Below are positions 18,235 through 28,453 of a stretch of 64,000 nucleotides of DNA, piece after piece. How positions within the stretch are numbered: the stretch's first letter is position 1; each line of letters opens with the position of its first letter. The notes beneath the pieces were generated by a model. It did no database searches, was not told where the DNA came from, and saw only the letters and a list, made by a program, of their open reading frames with translations. The position numbers and the translations under genes are program-made. Origin of the DNA: Stappia indica (GTDB lineage Bacteria; Pseudomonadota; Alphaproteobacteria; Rhizobiales; Stappiaceae); contig NZ_JAIVMG010000001.1 of NCBI RefSeq assembly GCF_020177335.1, positions 558,001 through 622,000 of the forward strand, given 5' to 3'.

Positions 18235-18804
18235 TCAGGATTGTTTTTTCTTGAGGTCCGCCAACACCGCAAAGGGGGACGGTCGCGCCGGCGCTTCGCC
18301 CCCGTTTTCCGCCGTTTCACCAGCATCGGCGTAGGCTTCCGGCACCTGCGCCCCCTCGGCCCGAGGATAGGGATCCAGCGCCAGCGCGAACTGCTCGCAC
18401 AGAACCGCGCCGAGATCGACTTCGTCGCCCTCAAGCGGATCGGGCGGATCCTCGCTCTGCACGTCAATGACGATCTCGCCGTCCTCGTCCACGTCTTCTA
18501 CGGCAGCACCCGGCGCAAACCGGACCGTAAACCGCGCATCGAGCACCTGCTCCACCGGCTCCAGCGTGACCACGCAGGCCTGGGACACCCGTCCCTGAAG
18601 ATGCCCCTCGACGGTGACGCCGTCCTTGCGCCAGGGCCGCAGCTCAAGATCGGCCTTCAGTTCCGGCAGGGAGAGAAGTCCGTAGGCTTCGATCATCGCT
18701 GCCCGTTCCGCGTCGGTGGGAACCAGCGCGATCTTCAGGGTGCGATCACCCAGCCGGCTGACATCCTGCGGACGGCGGACGGGGAATTCCTTGACTGTCA
18801 TCAT
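18235..18804 (-). CDS. YceD/DUF177 family protein (23S rRNA accumulation)
   Basis: This 189-residue acidic protein of the DUF177 (YceD) family is linked to 23S rRNA accumulation in E. coli and plants. The core signature QACVVTLEPVEQVLDARFTV (80-99), the acidic stretch DVDEDGEIVID, DLGAVLCEQFALALDPYPR and the basic end PSPFAVLADLKKKQS are all present. The start overlaps the stop of the bc1 chaperone gene (ATGA), so the two form a coupled pair. In alphaproteobacteria this gene precedes plsX as here. A biochemical activity is not known for the family. Confidence 0.85.
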   Translation of the reverse strand: MMTVKEFPVRRPQDVSRLGDRTLKIALVPTDAERAAMIEAYGLLSLPELKADLELRPWRKDGVTVEGHLQGRVSQACVVTLEPVEQVLDARFTVRFAPGAAVEDVDEDGEIVIDVQSEDPPDPLEGDEVDLGAVLCEQFALALDPYPRAEGAQVPEAYADAGETAENGGEAPARPSPFAVLADLKKKQS

Positions 18805-19349
18805 GTATCTTTCGCGATAAAGCCGGTTGCCTCCGGCCAGTTCAGACTGCCGGACATCACCTCCGGCAGCGGCTGTTCGCCGAGGGTTCCGCAGGCGGCC
18901 CGCACATAGTCGGCAAGCGCTGCGGCCGCCGGCAGATCCGATGCCTCGGCAAAGATGTTGCGATCCAGCGCCTCGACTAACATATGCCGGCTTTCCGACG
19001 CCAGCGCCTCACTATAGACCCCCGCCCGGCCATAAAAGGCCTCGGCCATCTTCTTGATCTTCTTCGGCACGGTCAGATCACCGACCCCCATCTCGCGCAG
19101 GGAGTGATCCATGTCCTGGAAGAACAGGTCGAACACCTCCTGACCAAAGGCCGATGCAGCATCCCCTTCGCCGCGCAAACGGTCGAACAGCAGAATCGCA
19201 TGCAGCATGATCAACTCAAAACGCCCGTCGAGCGTGTCGGGGACGCGCAAGTCGGAATAGAAATGCGCCTGCCGCGCCTGCGCCACGATCGCGCTATACG
19301 TCGTGAAGACTTCCGGACGCTTGCGCCGGCGAAATAACCCGAACACCAT
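18801..19349 (-). CDS. Ubiquinol-cytochrome c chaperone (CBP3-like)
   Basis: This 182-residue protein of the Ubiq_cyt_C_chap family is homologous to mitochondrial CBP3/UQCC1, which assists cytochrome bc1 assembly. Recognisable parts are AIVAQARQAHFYSDLRVPDT, FELIMLHAILLFDRLR and LFQDMDHSLREMGVGDL-like (FFQDMDHSLREMGVGDLTV), then PKKIKKMAEAFYGRAGVY. The ATG at 19349 is chosen over an upstream in-frame start because GAGG precedes it and MVFGLFRRRK is the usual N-terminus. It is divergent from bamE and coupled to DUF177. The bc1 complex genes themselves are not in the window. Confidence 0.88.
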   Translation of the reverse strand: MVFGLFRRRKRPEVFTTYSAIVAQARQAHFYSDLRVPDTLDGRFELIMLHAILLFDRLRGEGDAASAFGQEVFDLFFQDMDHSLREMGVGDLTVPKKIKKMAEAFYGRAGVYSEALASESRHMLVEALDRNIFAEASDLPAAAALADYVRAACGTLGEQPLPEVMSGSLNWPEATGFIAKDT

Positions 19350-19491
19350 GCTGTGCCTCGTTTGGACCACGGTTGCCAAGTGGCCTATCGCAGGTTAGGG
19401 ACTTTGCCAAGGACTGGCGACCATTCCGGCTTGACCAATCCCAAGGTCATAGATCGGCTTCGGCTTGCAGAAAACAACAGGATCGTTTGCG

Positions 19492-19929
19492 ATGAAGAGA
19501 TGGCTGCGCGGCGCACTGATGGTGAGTGTCTTGAGTTTGCCGGTCGGCGGCTGCTTCACGACCACGCTCAATCACGGACATGTCATCTCCAGTGAGCGGG
19601 TCCGCGACATTCAGGTCGGCTCGAGTCGCGAACAGGTGGAACTCCTGCTCGGCTCTCCCTCCACCACCTCGCGCCTCAATGGCGATGCCTATTACTACAT
19701 CTCGCAGACCCGCGAGACGACGGCCTTTCTCAAGCCCGAGCTGGTGGAACAGCGCGTGGTCGCCATCTATTTCGACGAAGACGGCTTCGTCCGCGACACC
19801 GGCTACTACAGCATGGAAGACGGCAAGGTCATCGATGTGCTCACCCGCAAGACCCGCACCGGCGGTTCGGATTACGGCTTCCTGACGCAGATCCTGCGCG
19901 GCGCGCAGAACCCGAGCCTGGGTCTCTGA
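19492..19929 (+). CDS. bamE: Outer membrane assembly lipoprotein BamE (SmpA/OmlA)
   Basis: This 145-residue lipoprotein has a signal peptide, MKRWLRGALMVSVLSLPVGGC, with its lipobox ending in VGGC. The SmpA/OmlA domain follows: VRDIQVGSSREQVELLLGSP, then YYYIS and RVVAIYFDEDGFVRDTGYY. In the BAM complex it stabilises BamD-BamA in beta-barrel insertion. The ATG at 19492 starts the signal peptide; the upstream frame lacks one. It is monocistronic, divergent from the bc1 chaperone gene, and ends 38 bases before a strong bidirectional terminator shared with hppA. This conserved neighbourhood supports the assignment. Confidence 0.9.
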   Translation: MKRWLRGALMVSVLSLPVGGCFTTTLNHGHVISSERVRDIQVGSSREQVELLLGSPSTTSRLNGDAYYYISQTRETTAFLKPELVEQRVVAIYFDEDGFVRDTGYYSMEDGKVIDVLTRKTRTGGSDYGFLTQILRGAQNPSLGL

Positions 19930-19966
19930 CACGCGGCCGCGGCCGGGGGTGCCCGGCAGCGACATG

Positions 19967-20003
19967 AAAACGCCCCGGCCGATTCTCTCGGCCGGGGCGT
20001 TTT
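19967..20003. terminator. Strong bidirectional terminator between bamE and hppA
   Basis: AAAACGCCCCGGCCGA and its perfect reverse complement flank a 5-base loop, giving a 16-bp stem bracketed by A4 and T4. It serves both convergent genes. Confidence 0.9.
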
Positions 20004-20044
20004 CCGTTTGATGGCCGACGGTCCTGCCGGTCGGCGCTCTCAGC

Positions 20045-22180
20045 CTAGCCGTGCGCCAGCACGGCAAGCAGCAACAGGGCCATGATGTTGGTGATCTTGA
20101 TCATCGGATTGACCGCCGGGCCGGCGGTGTCCTTGTAAGGATCGCCCACCGTGTCGCCGGTGACGGAGGCCTTGTGCGCCTCCGAGCCTTTTTCATGTGT
20201 CACCCCATCCTTGTCGGTGAACCCATCCTCAAAGGACTTCTTGGCATTGTCCCAGGCGCCGCCACCCGCGGTCATGGAAATGGCGACGAACAGACCCGTG
20301 ACGATCACGCCGAGCAGCATCGCGCCGAGCGAGGCAAAGCCCTGCGACTTGCCGGCCACCGCAGTTATCACCCCAAAGACAACAAGCGGCGACAGCACCG
20401 GCATCAGGGAAGGAATGATCATCTCGCGGATCGCGGCCTTGGTCAGCATGTCCACTGCCCGGCCGTAGTCCGGCTTTTCCGTACCGGCCATGATGCCTGG
20501 CTTTTCCCGGAACTGGCGACGAACCTCCTCGACCACGGAGCCGGCCGCCCGGCCCACTGCGGTCATCGAGATACCGCCGAACAGATAGGGCAGCAGCCCG
20601 CCGAACAGGAGGCCGACGACCACGTAAGGATTGGACAGGGAGAAATCGACCGACACCCCCTCGAAGTAGGAGCCCGGCGCCGCATTGGCGGCGAAGAACT
20701 TCAGATCCTCCGTATAGGCGGCAAACAGCACCAGCGCGCCGAGCCCGGCGGAGCCGATGGCGTAGCCCTTGGTCACCGCCTTGGTGGTGTTGCCAACCGC
20801 GTCGAGCGCGTCGGTGGTGACCCGCACTTCCTTCGGCAATCCGGCCATCTCGGCAATGCCGCCGGCGTTGTCGGTCACCGGACCGAAGGCATCGAGCGCC
20901 ACCACCATGCCGGCCAGCGCCAGCATCGTCGTCACCGCAATGGCGATACCGAACAGGCCAGCCAGATTGAAGGCGGCGAGAATGCCGGCAATGATCACCA
21001 GTGCCGGCAGGGCCGTGGCTTCCAGTGAAATCGCAAGCCCCTGAATGACGTTGGTGCCATGACCGGTCACCGAGGCCTGAGCGATCGCCCGGACCGGGCG
21101 ATAGTCGGTCCCGGTGTAATACTCGGTCACCCAGATGATCAGCCCGGTCACCACAAGGCCGATGAGACCGCAGTAAAACAGATTGCGGCCAATGAAGGTA
21201 ACGCCGCCGGAGGTGGTGTAGCTGGTATCGAAACCGATCCAGAAGAAGGTGATGGCGAAGAGCCCAACCGCGGAGAACAGCGCCGTGGCAACGAACCCCT
21301 TGTAAAGCGCCCCCATGATGGAGTTGCTGGTGCCGAGCTTGACGAAGAACGTGCCGATGATCGAGGTCACCACGCAGGCACCGCCGATCAGCAGCGGCAG
21401 CATCATCAGCTCCAGCGCTGCCGCACCGGTGAAGAAGATCGACGCGAGCACCATGGTCGCGACCACGGTTACCGCATAGGTCTCGAACAGGTCCGCCGCC
21501 ATGCCCGCGCAGTCGCCGACATTGTCGCCCACATTGTCGGCGATGGTCGCCGGGTTGCGCGGATCATCCTCCGGAATGCCCGCTTCAACCTTGCCGACGA
21601 GGTCCCCGCCCACATCGGCGCCCTTGGTGAAGATGCCGCCGCCAAGGCGGGCGAAGATGGAGATCAGCGAGGCGCCGAAGCCAAGCGCCACCAGCGCGTC
21701 GATCACCGTGCGGCTTTGCGCTTCAAATCCAAGTCCGTAGGTCAGCAGCGTGAAGTAGACGGAGACCCCCAGAAGGGCCAGACCGGCCACCAGAAGCCCC
21801 GTGACCGCGCCGGCGCGAAAGGCGATTTCGAGCCCAGCCGCGAGCGAATTGCTGGCTGCCTGGGCGGTGCGCACATTGGCCCGAACCGAGACCAGCATGC
21901 CGATATACCCGGCCGCTGCCGACAGCACCGCGCCGATGGCGAAACCGATGGCCACAAGCAAACCGAGCAACCACACCACCAGCGCGAAGATCACGACCCC
22001 GACCACGGCAATGGTCGTGTACTGACGGTTGAGATAGGCCTGCGCGCCCTCCTGGATCGCACCGGCGATTTCCTGCATGCGTGCATTGCCGGCGTCCGCC
22101 GCCATGACGGATCCGACAGCCCAGATGCCATAGGCGACAGACAAAAGCCCACACACAATCACAATAGAAAGTTCGAGCAT
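20045..22180 (-). CDS. hppA: Membrane H+-translocating pyrophosphatase (K+-insensitive type)
   Basis: This 711-residue membrane pyrophosphatase has about 15-16 helices and couples PPi hydrolysis to proton export. The substrate site [11 protein letters not shown] followed by [19 protein letters not shown], the second acidic cluster [12 protein letters not shown], and the C-terminal [20 protein letters not shown] are present. GNTTKA carries lysine where K+-dependent enzymes have alanine, marking the K+-insensitive class. The ATG at 22180 has a G-rich stretch at suitable spacing and opens the first helix ([13 protein letters not shown]); a longer frame upstream is unlikely. It is a single-gene unit ended by the shared terminator. 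Typical of Rhizobiales and Rhodospirillales. Confidence 0.95.
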   Translation of the reverse strand: MLELSIVIVCGLLSVAYGIWAVGSVMAADAGNARMQEIAGAIQEGAQAYLNRQYTTIAVVGVVIFALVVWLLGLLVAIGFAIGAVLSAAAGYIGMLVSVRANVRTAQAASNSLAAGLEIAFRAGAVTGLLVAGLALLGVSVYFTLLTYGLGFEAQSRTVIDALVALGFGASLISIFARLGGGIFTKGADVGGDLVGKVEAGIPEDDPRNPATIADNVGDNVGDCAGMAADLFETYAVTVVATMVLASIFFTGAAALELMMLPLLIGGACVVTSIIGTFFVKLGTSNSIMGALYKGFVATALFSAVGLFAITFFWIGFDTSYTTSGGVTFIGRNLFYCGLIGLVVTGLIIWVTEYYTGTDYRPVRAIAQASVTGHGTNVIQGLAISLEATALPALVIIAGILAAFNLAGLFGIAIAVTTMLALAGMVVALDAFGPVTDNAGGIAEMAGLPKEVRVTTDALDAVGNTTKAVTKGYAIGSAGLGALVLFAAYTEDLKFFAANAAPGSYFEGVSVDFSLSNPYVVVGLLFGGLLPYLFGGISMTAVGRAAGSVVEEVRRQFREKPGIMAGTEKPDYGRAVDMLTKAAIREMIIPSLMPVLSPLVVFGVITAVAGKSQGFASLGAMLLGVIVTGLFVAISMTAGGGAWDNAKKSFEDGFTDKDGVTHEKGSEAHKASVTGDTVGDPYKDTAGPAVNPMIKITNIMALLLLAVLAHG

Positions 22181-22312
22181 TGCACCCCCCCTGAAGGACA
22201 CGACTCGGCCGCGCGTTTGCTTTTCTTCGGCCTGCCGCCAATGACGGTAGCTGTCCTGAGCCTTTCGTCAAGAAAGACTTTGAACCTCACGGGAGGGAAA
22301 AACGCCTTTGTT

Positions 22313-23533
22313 TTACGTCAATTCGCGCTGACGCTCGCTGATCACGAGCCAGCCAAGCAACACCAGGCTGAGCAGCGTGAAGGGGAATACCAGCCAGTTG
22401 ACGGTCGCCCATCCGAACGCATCCAGCAGTGCCCCGGAGGAAAATGACGCTGCGGCAACAAAGCCGAACACGATAAAGTCGTTGACCGCCTGCACCTGGT
22501 TACGTTCCGCCGGACGATAGACTCCGGTCAGCATGGCGGTCGCGCCGATGAAGCCGAAGTTCCAGCCCAACCCGAGCAGTACCAGCGCAACCCAGAAGTG
22601 CGCAACCTCGACACCCGAAATGGCGACGACAGCACAGCCAGCGAGCAAAGCGAGGCCGACGGCGACGATCCGCTCGCGGCCGAAACGGGCGATCAGGTGC
22701 CCGGTGAAGAAGCTCGGCGCGAACATGGCCAGCACATGCCACTGGATCGCCAGGGCCGCATCGGTGCGGCTGTGGCCGCACCCGATCATGGCCAGCGGTG
22801 TGGCGGTCATCACGAGGTTCATCAGCGCGTAGGACGTCACGGCACAGGCCGCCGCGACAATGAACCGTTGCTGCGCGAGGATCTGCAACAGCGGGCGGCG
22901 CTCGCCGCGCGCCTCGCCTGTGTGCTTCGGCCTCGGGATCTGCAGGAACGGGAGAAACGCCAGCGAGATCAGCGACAGTACGGCCTGCCCCACATAGGTG
23001 CCGGCGAACATGACCGGCGAGAACAGATCCGCGGTCCAGATCACCGTCTGTGGTCCGACGATGCCAGCCAGCATACCGCCTGCCAGAACGAAGGAAATCG
23101 CCTTCGGCTTGTAGCCATCGCTGGCGGTATCGGCTGCGGCGAACCTGTATTGCTGCACGAAGGCACCGACAACCCCGCTGGCAGCCACCGCCAGACAGAA
23201 CAAGGCGAAGTTGCTCGCAAAGATCGCATAGGCGGAGGTCACTCCGGACCCGACACCAAGCAGCGACGCGCCCACGAACCCCGCGCGCCGGCCAAACCGG
23301 TGCATAATGGCCCCGGCCGGCAAGGTTCCGAAGGCGGTGCCCAGCACGAAGAACGAGACCGGCAGCGTCGCCAGGGATTTGTCCGCTCCCAGCAACCCCG
23401 CGCCAACCAGCGAGGCGGTTGCGATCACGATCGAGGCTGAGGCCCCGCCAAGCGCCTGCGCGCAGGCGAGCAGGATCGCGTTGCGCCGCGCGAGGCGGTC
23501 GTCAATGAAATCGTCAGCGGGAATCGCGGTCAT
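22313..23533 (-). CDS. MFS transporter, 12-helix
   Basis: This is a 406-residue major facilitator protein with twelve predicted helices. The conserved loop 2-3 motif appears as AGAIMHRFGRRAGFVG and its repeat in the second half as TGHLIARFGRERIVAVG. The start at ATG 23533 gives a short cytosolic N-terminus (MTAIPADDFIDDRLARR); the frame extends upstream without a ribosome-binding site. The substrate is unknown. It is a conserved, uncharacterised carrier type of Hyphomicrobiales by overall pattern. It is a lone gene between hppA and nusB on the same strand, so no pathway context helps. Confidence 0.8.
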   Translation of the reverse strand: MTAIPADDFIDDRLARRNAILLACAQALGGASASIVIATASLVGAGLLGADKSLATLPVSFFVLGTAFGTLPAGAIMHRFGRRAGFVGASLLGVGSGVTSAYAIFASNFALFCLAVAASGVVGAFVQQYRFAAADTASDGYKPKAISFVLAGGMLAGIVGPQTVIWTADLFSPVMFAGTYVGQAVLSLISLAFLPFLQIPRPKHTGEARGERRPLLQILAQQRFIVAAACAVTSYALMNLVMTATPLAMIGCGHSRTDAALAIQWHVLAMFAPSFFTGHLIARFGRERIVAVGLALLAGCAVVAISGVEVAHFWVALVLLGLGWNFGFIGATAMLTGVYRPAERNQVQAVNDFIVFGFVAAASFSSGALLDAFGWATVNWLVFPFTLLSLVLLGWLVISERQRELT

Positions 23534-23717
23534 GGGAAACGTCCGATGGTTGTGAGCGGTGGACCATAGGCCGACACGCGGCGACGGGCAATCTGCAGCC
23601 CGCACGCGCCCCTCACGATCAGACGGGAAAGTTCATCGGAAACGGAAGGCAACCAGGGCACTGCCGCAGGTCACCCGCGGCAATGCCTTTGTGAAAGCGC
23701 TCGGCAATCGCGAAGGC

Positions 23718-24227
23718 TCAGGTCGTGGGCGCGGAACCGCCGAACTCTCCAGCCCGGTGCTCCCGGGCGATCCGGTCGAGTACACCGTTGACGAGGCGGG
23801 TTTCATCCCCCTCGTAAAAGGCCTTGGCCACATCGATATATTCGGTGATCACCACCCGCGCCGGCACGTCCTTGCGGCGCAGCAGCTCAAACGCGGCCGA
23901 TCGCAGGATCGCCCGCAAGGTGGTGTCGATCCGCTTCAAGGGCCAGTCGGCGACCAACGCCTTGTGAATCAGCGGATCGAGAAGGCGCTGTTCGGCGACC
24001 ACGCCCTTGACCAGATCGCGGAACCAGGTGGCATCCGCCTCGCGGTACTGCTCGCCATCCAGCTCCCCACCGAGACGAAAGGCTTCGAACTCGGCCAGAA
24101 CGTCGGTCAGCGTCGCACCGCCCACGTCCATCTGGTAGAGCGCCTGCACGGCCGACAGGCGCGCGGCACCACGCTTGTTGGCCGGACGCGTTTCGCCAGG
24201 TGTGTGTGAAGTAGACTTGTCGGACAT
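23718..24227 (-). CDS. nusB: Transcription antitermination factor NusB
   Basis: This 169-residue all-helical protein binds boxA RNA with NusE/S10 in rRNA antitermination. The family signatures [19 protein letters not shown] (19-37), [20 protein letters not shown] and [17 protein letters not shown], with [17 protein letters not shown] at the end, are complete. A basic, disordered N-terminal extension of about 18 residues is usual in alphaproteobacteria. It begins 6 bases after the ribH stop, so it is the last gene of the ribD-ribE-ribH-nusB string. Confidence 0.96.
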   Translation of the reverse strand: MSDKSTSHTPGETRPANKRGAARLSAVQALYQMDVGGATLTDVLAEFEAFRLGGELDGEQYREADATWFRDLVKGVVAEQRLLDPLIHKALVADWPLKRIDTTLRAILRSAAFELLRRKDVPARVVITEYIDVAKAFYEGDETRLVNGVLDRIAREHRAGEFGGSAPTT

Positions 24228-24233
24228 TGTTCT

Positions 24234-24680
24234 TCAGACTCCGAGCTGATCCCGGATTGCGATCATGTCGAGAGCCGCCCGCGCGGCCACACCGCCCTTG
24301 TTCTTCTGGGCCACGTCGGCGCGCGCCCAGGCCTGGGCGCGATTCTCGACGGTCAGGATGCCATTGCCGAGCGGCAGGGCCGCATCCACCACCAGCTCCA
24401 TCACCGCCCGCGCGGATTCGTTGGCCACGATATCGTAGTGCGAGGTTTCGCCGCGAATCACGCAGCCAAGCAACACGAACCCGTCATATTCGGTGCCGCC
24501 GTTTTCCATGGCGGCCAGCGCCATGGCCAGGGCCGCCGGAATTTCGAGAACTCCGGGCACGGAGATCCGGGTCACCTTCGCGCCGGCGGCATCCAGCACC
24601 TCGGTCGCGCCGGCCAGCAGGGCATCGGCGATATCATCGTAGAACCGGGCGTCGATGATCAGGATGGTGGGAGCCGTCAT
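24234..24680 (-). CDS. ribH: 6,7-dimethyl-8-ribityllumazine synthase
   Basis: This 148-residue lumazine synthase joins the ribityl-aminouracil to 3,4-dihydroxy-2-butanone-4-phosphate, the penultimate step of riboflavin synthesis, as an icosahedral or pentameric assembly. The motifs SVPGVLEIPAAL (40-51), GCVIRGETSHYDIVANES, with the catalytic His in the last, and the LPLGNGILTVEN strand are present. It starts at ATG 24680. The butanone-phosphate supplier RibB/RibBA is not encoded in this operon. There is a 191-base gap to ribE upstream, unusual for an otherwise tight operon. Confidence 0.96.
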   Translation of the reverse strand: MTAPTILIIDARFYDDIADALLAGATEVLDAAGAKVTRISVPGVLEIPAALAMALAAMENGGTEYDGFVLLGCVIRGETSHYDIVANESARAVMELVVDAALPLGNGILTVENRAQAWARADVAQKNKGGVAARAALDMIAIRDQLGV

Positions 24681-24871
24681 GTCGCAAATCCACTTCTTCG
24701 GGCAGGCGCCGCTTCCACAGGGGTGGCAAGGGCGCGGGAATCGAGGCCGGTGTCGGGGTCCAGGCGCAGACCATGCCAGCGGCAGGCATCATCCGCCCCG
24801 GCCACGGGGTGCCGGTAGGAACCATGCCTTCATGGCTTTGTCCAGCCCCCTGTGTTCAGGGCAGTCATGCG

Positions 24872-25489
24872 CTAGAGATCCGCGCCCCCGGCATACTGGG
24901 CAAGACGGGCCGCGTACCGCGCCATCATGTCGACTTCGAGGTTGACCAGATCGCCGCACTTGCGCTCCCCCCAGGTGGTCACCGTCAGGGTGTGGGGGAT
25001 GAGAAAGACGGAGAAGGTATCACCGTCGACATCGTTTACCGTCAGGGAGGTGCCATCCAGCGCCACGCCGCCCTTCTTCGCGATGAAGGGCGCGCACTCA
25101 CCCGGCACCTTGAAGCGGAAGAAAGCGGATTCGGGATGATCGGTCCGCTCGATGATTTCGGCGGTGCCATCCACATGCCCCTGCACGATGTGGCCGCCCA
25201 GTTCGTCGCCGATGGCCAGGGAGCGCTCCAGATTGAGCCGGTCCCCCACCTTCCACTTCGGAACCGTGGTCAGCTTCAGGGTTTCCGCCGCCGATTCAAT
25301 CTCGAACCAGTTCTCGCCCGCGTCCCGCCCCTTGGCGGTCACCGTATGACACACGCCGTTGCAGGCGATCGAGGCGCCAAGGGCAATGCCATCCGGGTCA
25401 TAGACCGTGAGGATACGGGTGCGTAGCCCGGCCGGGATCTCCGAAATAGCGGCGATACGCCCGATGTCTGTGACAATCCCGGTGAACAT
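24872..25489 (-). CDS. ribE: Riboflavin synthase alpha chain
   Basis: This 205-residue enzyme dismutates two lumazines to riboflavin. It shows the internal duplication of the lumazine-binding fold: the first half starts MFTGIVTDIGRI with CNGVCHTV, and the second holds GHIVQGHVDGTAEI and KKGGVALDGTSLTVNDVD. The ATG at 25489 is preceded by GAGGGG and matches the invariant MFTGI start; the longer frame is not used. It sits two bases after the ribD stop, so the two are translationally linked. The protein is complete. Confidence 0.96.
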   Translation of the reverse strand: MFTGIVTDIGRIAAISEIPAGLRTRILTVYDPDGIALGASIACNGVCHTVTAKGRDAGENWFEIESAAETLKLTTVPKWKVGDRLNLERSLAIGDELGGHIVQGHVDGTAEIIERTDHPESAFFRFKVPGECAPFIAKKGGVALDGTSLTVNDVDGDTFSVFLIPHTLTVTTWGERKCGDLVNLEVDMMARYAARLAQYAGGADL

Positions 25490-25491
25490 GG

Positions 25492-26610
25492 TCAGCCCCT
25501 CTCGCGTCGATAATGCTGAAGCTGCTCGCCCTCGTGGCACTGGCGGGCAACAAGCCGGTAGTCCGGCATTCGCTCGAAAAACTCGATGCCGCGATCGACG
25601 AAGGGCCGGATCCCCCCCTCCCCGATGACGACATTGCCGCGTGAAATAATCACCTCATCGGCGACACCCCGGTCAACGAAGGCGCGGGCGACGGAGGCGC
25701 CGCCCTCCACCAGCAGACGGGTGAGCCCACGCTGGCCGAGCGCGCGCAGCGCCACCAAGGGATCGATCCGCCCAGTGGCCAGGGTTGCCAGCCGAACCAC
25801 CGTGCAGCCGGCATCACGCAGGGCATCGGTACGGGCGTAGTCGGCGCCATTGCCGACCAGAACCCAGACGGGAATATCGGCGGCGCCGCGCACCAGCTTG
25901 CTGTCGAGCGGCAGCCGGGCGGCGGTGTCGAGAATGACCCGGACCGGCGAACGCTCCCCCAGACCGGGCAGACGGCAGTTCAGCAACGGATCATCGCAGA
26001 GCGCCGTACCGATGCCCACCATGATGCCATCGCACTCGGCGCGCAGGATATGCACACGCCGGGCAATTCCCTCGCCGGTGATCGCCACCTGACCCGCGCC
26101 GCGCCGGCCGATGAAGCCATCTTGCGACACCGCGAGCTTCAGGATCACCTGGGGACGCCCGTCCAGAAGGCGTCGTACATGGCCAATGTGATGAGCGTGG
26201 CACAGATCGGCGGCCACCCCGGACACCACCTCGACGCCGCGTTCACGCAGGATCGCCTCCCCGCGCCCGGCAACGCGTGGATTGGGGTCGCGCAGGCCGA
26301 TGATCACCCGCTTCACCCCCGCTTCCGCAAGCGCGACGGCGCAAGGTCCGGTGCGGCCATGATGGGAACAGGGCTCCAGTGTGACATAGCAGCTCGCGCC
26401 CCGGGCCGCCTCGCCCGCCTGGCGCAGGGCCATCACCTCTGCATGGGGGCCACCGGGGCGCTGGGTCACACCGCGTCCCTGAATCACGCCCCCCTTTACG
26501 ATCAGGGCGCCAACGGACGGGTTCGGCCAGACCAGTCCCTGGGTGCGCCGGGCATAGGCAACGGTCGCAGCCATGTACCGTTCATCGTTCAATCGGTTGA
26601 TATCGCTCAC
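25492..26610 (-). CDS. ribD: Bifunctional riboflavin deaminase/reductase RibD
   Basis: This 372-residue protein has an N-terminal zinc deaminase and a C-terminal NADPH reductase, catalysing the second and third pyrimidine steps of riboflavin synthesis. The zinc site is HAE (H56, E58) plus PCSHHGRTGPC (C81, C90). The reductase part begins near PQVILKLAVSQDGFIG (153), with LLVEGGASVARAF near 315. It starts 15 bases after nrdR. The order glyA-nrdR-ribD-ribE-ribH-nusB is a classic alphaproteobacterial string. No FMN riboswitch was recognised upstream. Confidence 0.96.
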   Translation of the reverse strand: MSDINRLNDERYMAATVAYARRTQGLVWPNPSVGALIVKGGVIQGRGVTQRPGGPHAEVMALRQAGEAARGASCYVTLEPCSHHGRTGPCAVALAEAGVKRVIIGLRDPNPRVAGRGEAILRERGVEVVSGVAADLCHAHHIGHVRRLLDGRPQVILKLAVSQDGFIGRRGAGQVAITGEGIARRVHILRAECDGIMVGIGTALCDDPLLNCRLPGLGERSPVRVILDTAARLPLDSKLVRGAADIPVWVLVGNGADYARTDALRDAGCTVVRLATLATGRIDPLVALRALGQRGLTRLLVEGGASVARAFVDRGVADEVIISRGNVVIGEGGIRPFVDRGIEFFERMPDYRLVARQCHEGEQLQHYRRERG

Positions 26611-26625
26611 GCAGTCGTCCGCTTG

Positions 26626-27102
26626 TCAGCGGTCCTCAAGCCCCGGCCCCTCCGGACCGCTCATCTCATCGAGAAGAGCCTCGAAGTCCTTTGCCTCCCG
26701 GAAGTTCTTGTAGACGGAGGCAAAGCGCACATAGGCAACATCATCCAGGACCTTCAGGCCCTCCATCACCAGATGGCCGATGTCGCTGGCCTTGACGTCG
26801 CTTTCGCCGGAGCTTTCCAGCTGGCGCACGATCCCACTGACCATGCGCTCCTGCTGCTCCGGTTCGACCGGCCGCTTGCGGGTCGCGATCCGCACGGACC
26901 GCGCCAGCTTTTCCCGGTCGAAGGGCACACGGCGCCCGCTACGCTTGATGACCGTCAACTCGCGCAGCTGGATCCGTTCAAAGGTGGTGAAACGACCGCC
27001 GCAGGCCGAACAGATCCGGCGGCGGCGGATCGCCGTGTTGTCCTCGGTGGGACGGGAATCCTTCACCTGCGTATCATCGCAGCCGCAATACGGGCATTTC
27101 AT
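26626..27102 (-). CDS. nrdR: Ribonucleotide reductase repressor NrdR
   Basis: This 158-residue repressor has an N-terminal zinc ribbon ([15 protein letters not shown] and [12 protein letters not shown] supply the four cysteines) and an ATP-cone domain starting at [20 protein letters not shown]. It senses ATP/dATP and represses nrd genes through NrdR boxes; the nrd genes are not in this window. The gene follows glyA by 34 bases and is probably co-transcribed. Length equals the family norm. Confidence 0.97.
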   Translation of the reverse strand: MKCPYCGCDDTQVKDSRPTEDNTAIRRRRICSACGGRFTTFERIQLRELTVIKRSGRRVPFDREKLARSVRIATRKRPVEPEQQERMVSGIVRQLESSGESDVKASDIGHLVMEGLKVLDDVAYVRFASVYKNFREAKDFEALLDEMSGPEGPGLEDR

Positions 27103-27136
27103 GCGTCACGTGGCTCCGGATTGGATCGCTCCCGGC

Positions 27137-28453
27137 TCAAAGGCCGGGATAGATCGGGAAACGCTCGGTCAGAGCGAGCACCTTGCCGCGTACGGTCTCT
27201 TCGGTGCGGGCATTGCCATCTTCGCTGTTGGCGCTCTTCAGGCCGTCCAGAACCTCGGTGATCAGGAGGCCGATCTCGCGGAACTCCGCCGGGCCGAAGC
27301 CGCGGGTGGTGCCGGCCGGCGTGCCTAGGCGAATGCCGGAGGTGATCGTCGGCTTCTGCGGATCGTCCGGGACACCGTTCTTGTTGCAGGTGATGTTGGC
27401 GCGGCCGAGCGATGCCTCGGCGGCCTTGCCGGTGAGGTCCTTCGGTCGCAGGTCGACCAGCATCAGATGGTTGTCCGTGCCGCCGGAGACGATATCCAGA
27501 CCGCCCTCGCGCAGGGTCTCGGCCAGCACCTTGGCGTTTTCCACCACGTTGCGGGCATAGATGCGAAAATCCGGGCGCAGCGCCTCGCCGAAGGCCACCG
27601 CCTTTGCCGCGATCACATGCATCAGCGGACCGCCCTGAAGGCCCGGGAACACTGCCGAATTGATCTTCTTGGCAATGTCCTCACGGTTGGTCACCACGAG
27701 ACCGCCACGGGGACCGCGCAGGGTCTTGTGGGTCGTCGAGGTCGCCACATCCGCGTAAGGGAACGGGCTGGGATGCGCACCACCGGCGACGAGGCCGGCA
27801 AAATGCGCCATATCCACCATCAGATAGGCGCCGACCGCATCGGCGATCTCACGGAAGCGGACGAAGTCGAACTCACGCGAGTAGGCGGAGCCGCCGGCAA
27901 TGATCATCGCCGGCTTGTGTTCCTTCGCCAGCTCTTCCAGCCGGTCGTAGTCGATCATGCCGGTACTGTTGTCGAGACCGTAGGGAACCGCGTTGAACCA
28001 CTTGCCGGACATGTTCGGACGCGCACCATGGGTCAGGTGACCGCCAGCGTCGAGGCTCAGCCCGAGAATGGTGTCGCCCGGCTTCAACAGGGCAAGGAAC
28101 ACCGCCTGGTTCGCCTGGCTGCCGGAGTTCGGCTGCACATTGGCGAAATCGCAGCCAAACATCTGCTTGGCTCGGTCGATCGCCAGTTCCTCGGCGATAT
28201 CGACGAACTGGCAACCGCCGTAGTAGCGGCGGCCCGGGTAGCCTTCGGCGTATTTGTTGGTGAGCACCGAGCCTTGTGCTTCCAGCACGGCGCGCGAGAC
28301 GATGTTTTCCGAAGCGATCAGCTCGATCTCATGCTTCTGGCGACCGAGTTCCTTGCTCATCGCGGAATAGAGCTCGGGGTCCGCGTCGGCCAGGGCGCAC
28401 GTGAAGAAATCCGGATAAATCGGCGCGTCGAGTGCAGTTTCGGTCATCGACAT
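27137..28453 (-). CDS. glyA: Serine hydroxymethyltransferase
   Basis: This 438-residue fold-type I PLP enzyme interconverts serine/THF and glycine/methylene-THF, the main one-carbon source. The PLP lysine motif is [13 protein letters not shown], the substrate-binding region is [11 protein letters not shown], and [13 protein letters not shown] is the folate/dimer motif. The ATG at 28453 is preceded by GGAAGGGG; a second ATG lies two codons later, and the upstream frame extension has no support. It is the first gene of the string leading to nrdR and the rib genes. The 180 bases upstream show no glycine riboswitch. Confidence 0.97.
   Translation of the reverse strand: MSMTETALDAPIYPDFFTCALADADPELYSAMSKELGRQKHEIELIASENIVSRAVLEAQGSVLTNKYAEGYPGRRYYGGCQFVDIAEELAIDRAKQMFGCDFANVQPNSGSQANQAVFLALLKPGDTILGLSLDAGGHLTHGARPNMSGKWFNAVPYGLDNSTGMIDYDRLEELAKEHKPAMIIAGGSAYSREFDFVRFREIADAVGAYLMVDMAHFAGLVAGGAHPSPFPYADVATSTTHKTLRGPRGGLVVTNREDIAKKINSAVFPGLQGGPLMHVIAAKAVAFGEALRPDFRIYARNVVENAKVLAETLREGGLDIVSGGTDNHLMLVDLRPKDLTGKAAEASLGRANITCNKNGVPDDPQKPTITSGIRLGTPAGTTRGFGPAEFREIGLLITEVLDGLKSANSEDGNARTEETVRGKVLALTERFPIYPGL

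Noticed and set aside
24677-24871. FMN riboswitch upstream of ribH
   Set aside because: The conserved RFN core (ACCGGCGGT and paired GC-rich helices) could not be found on the transcribed strand.
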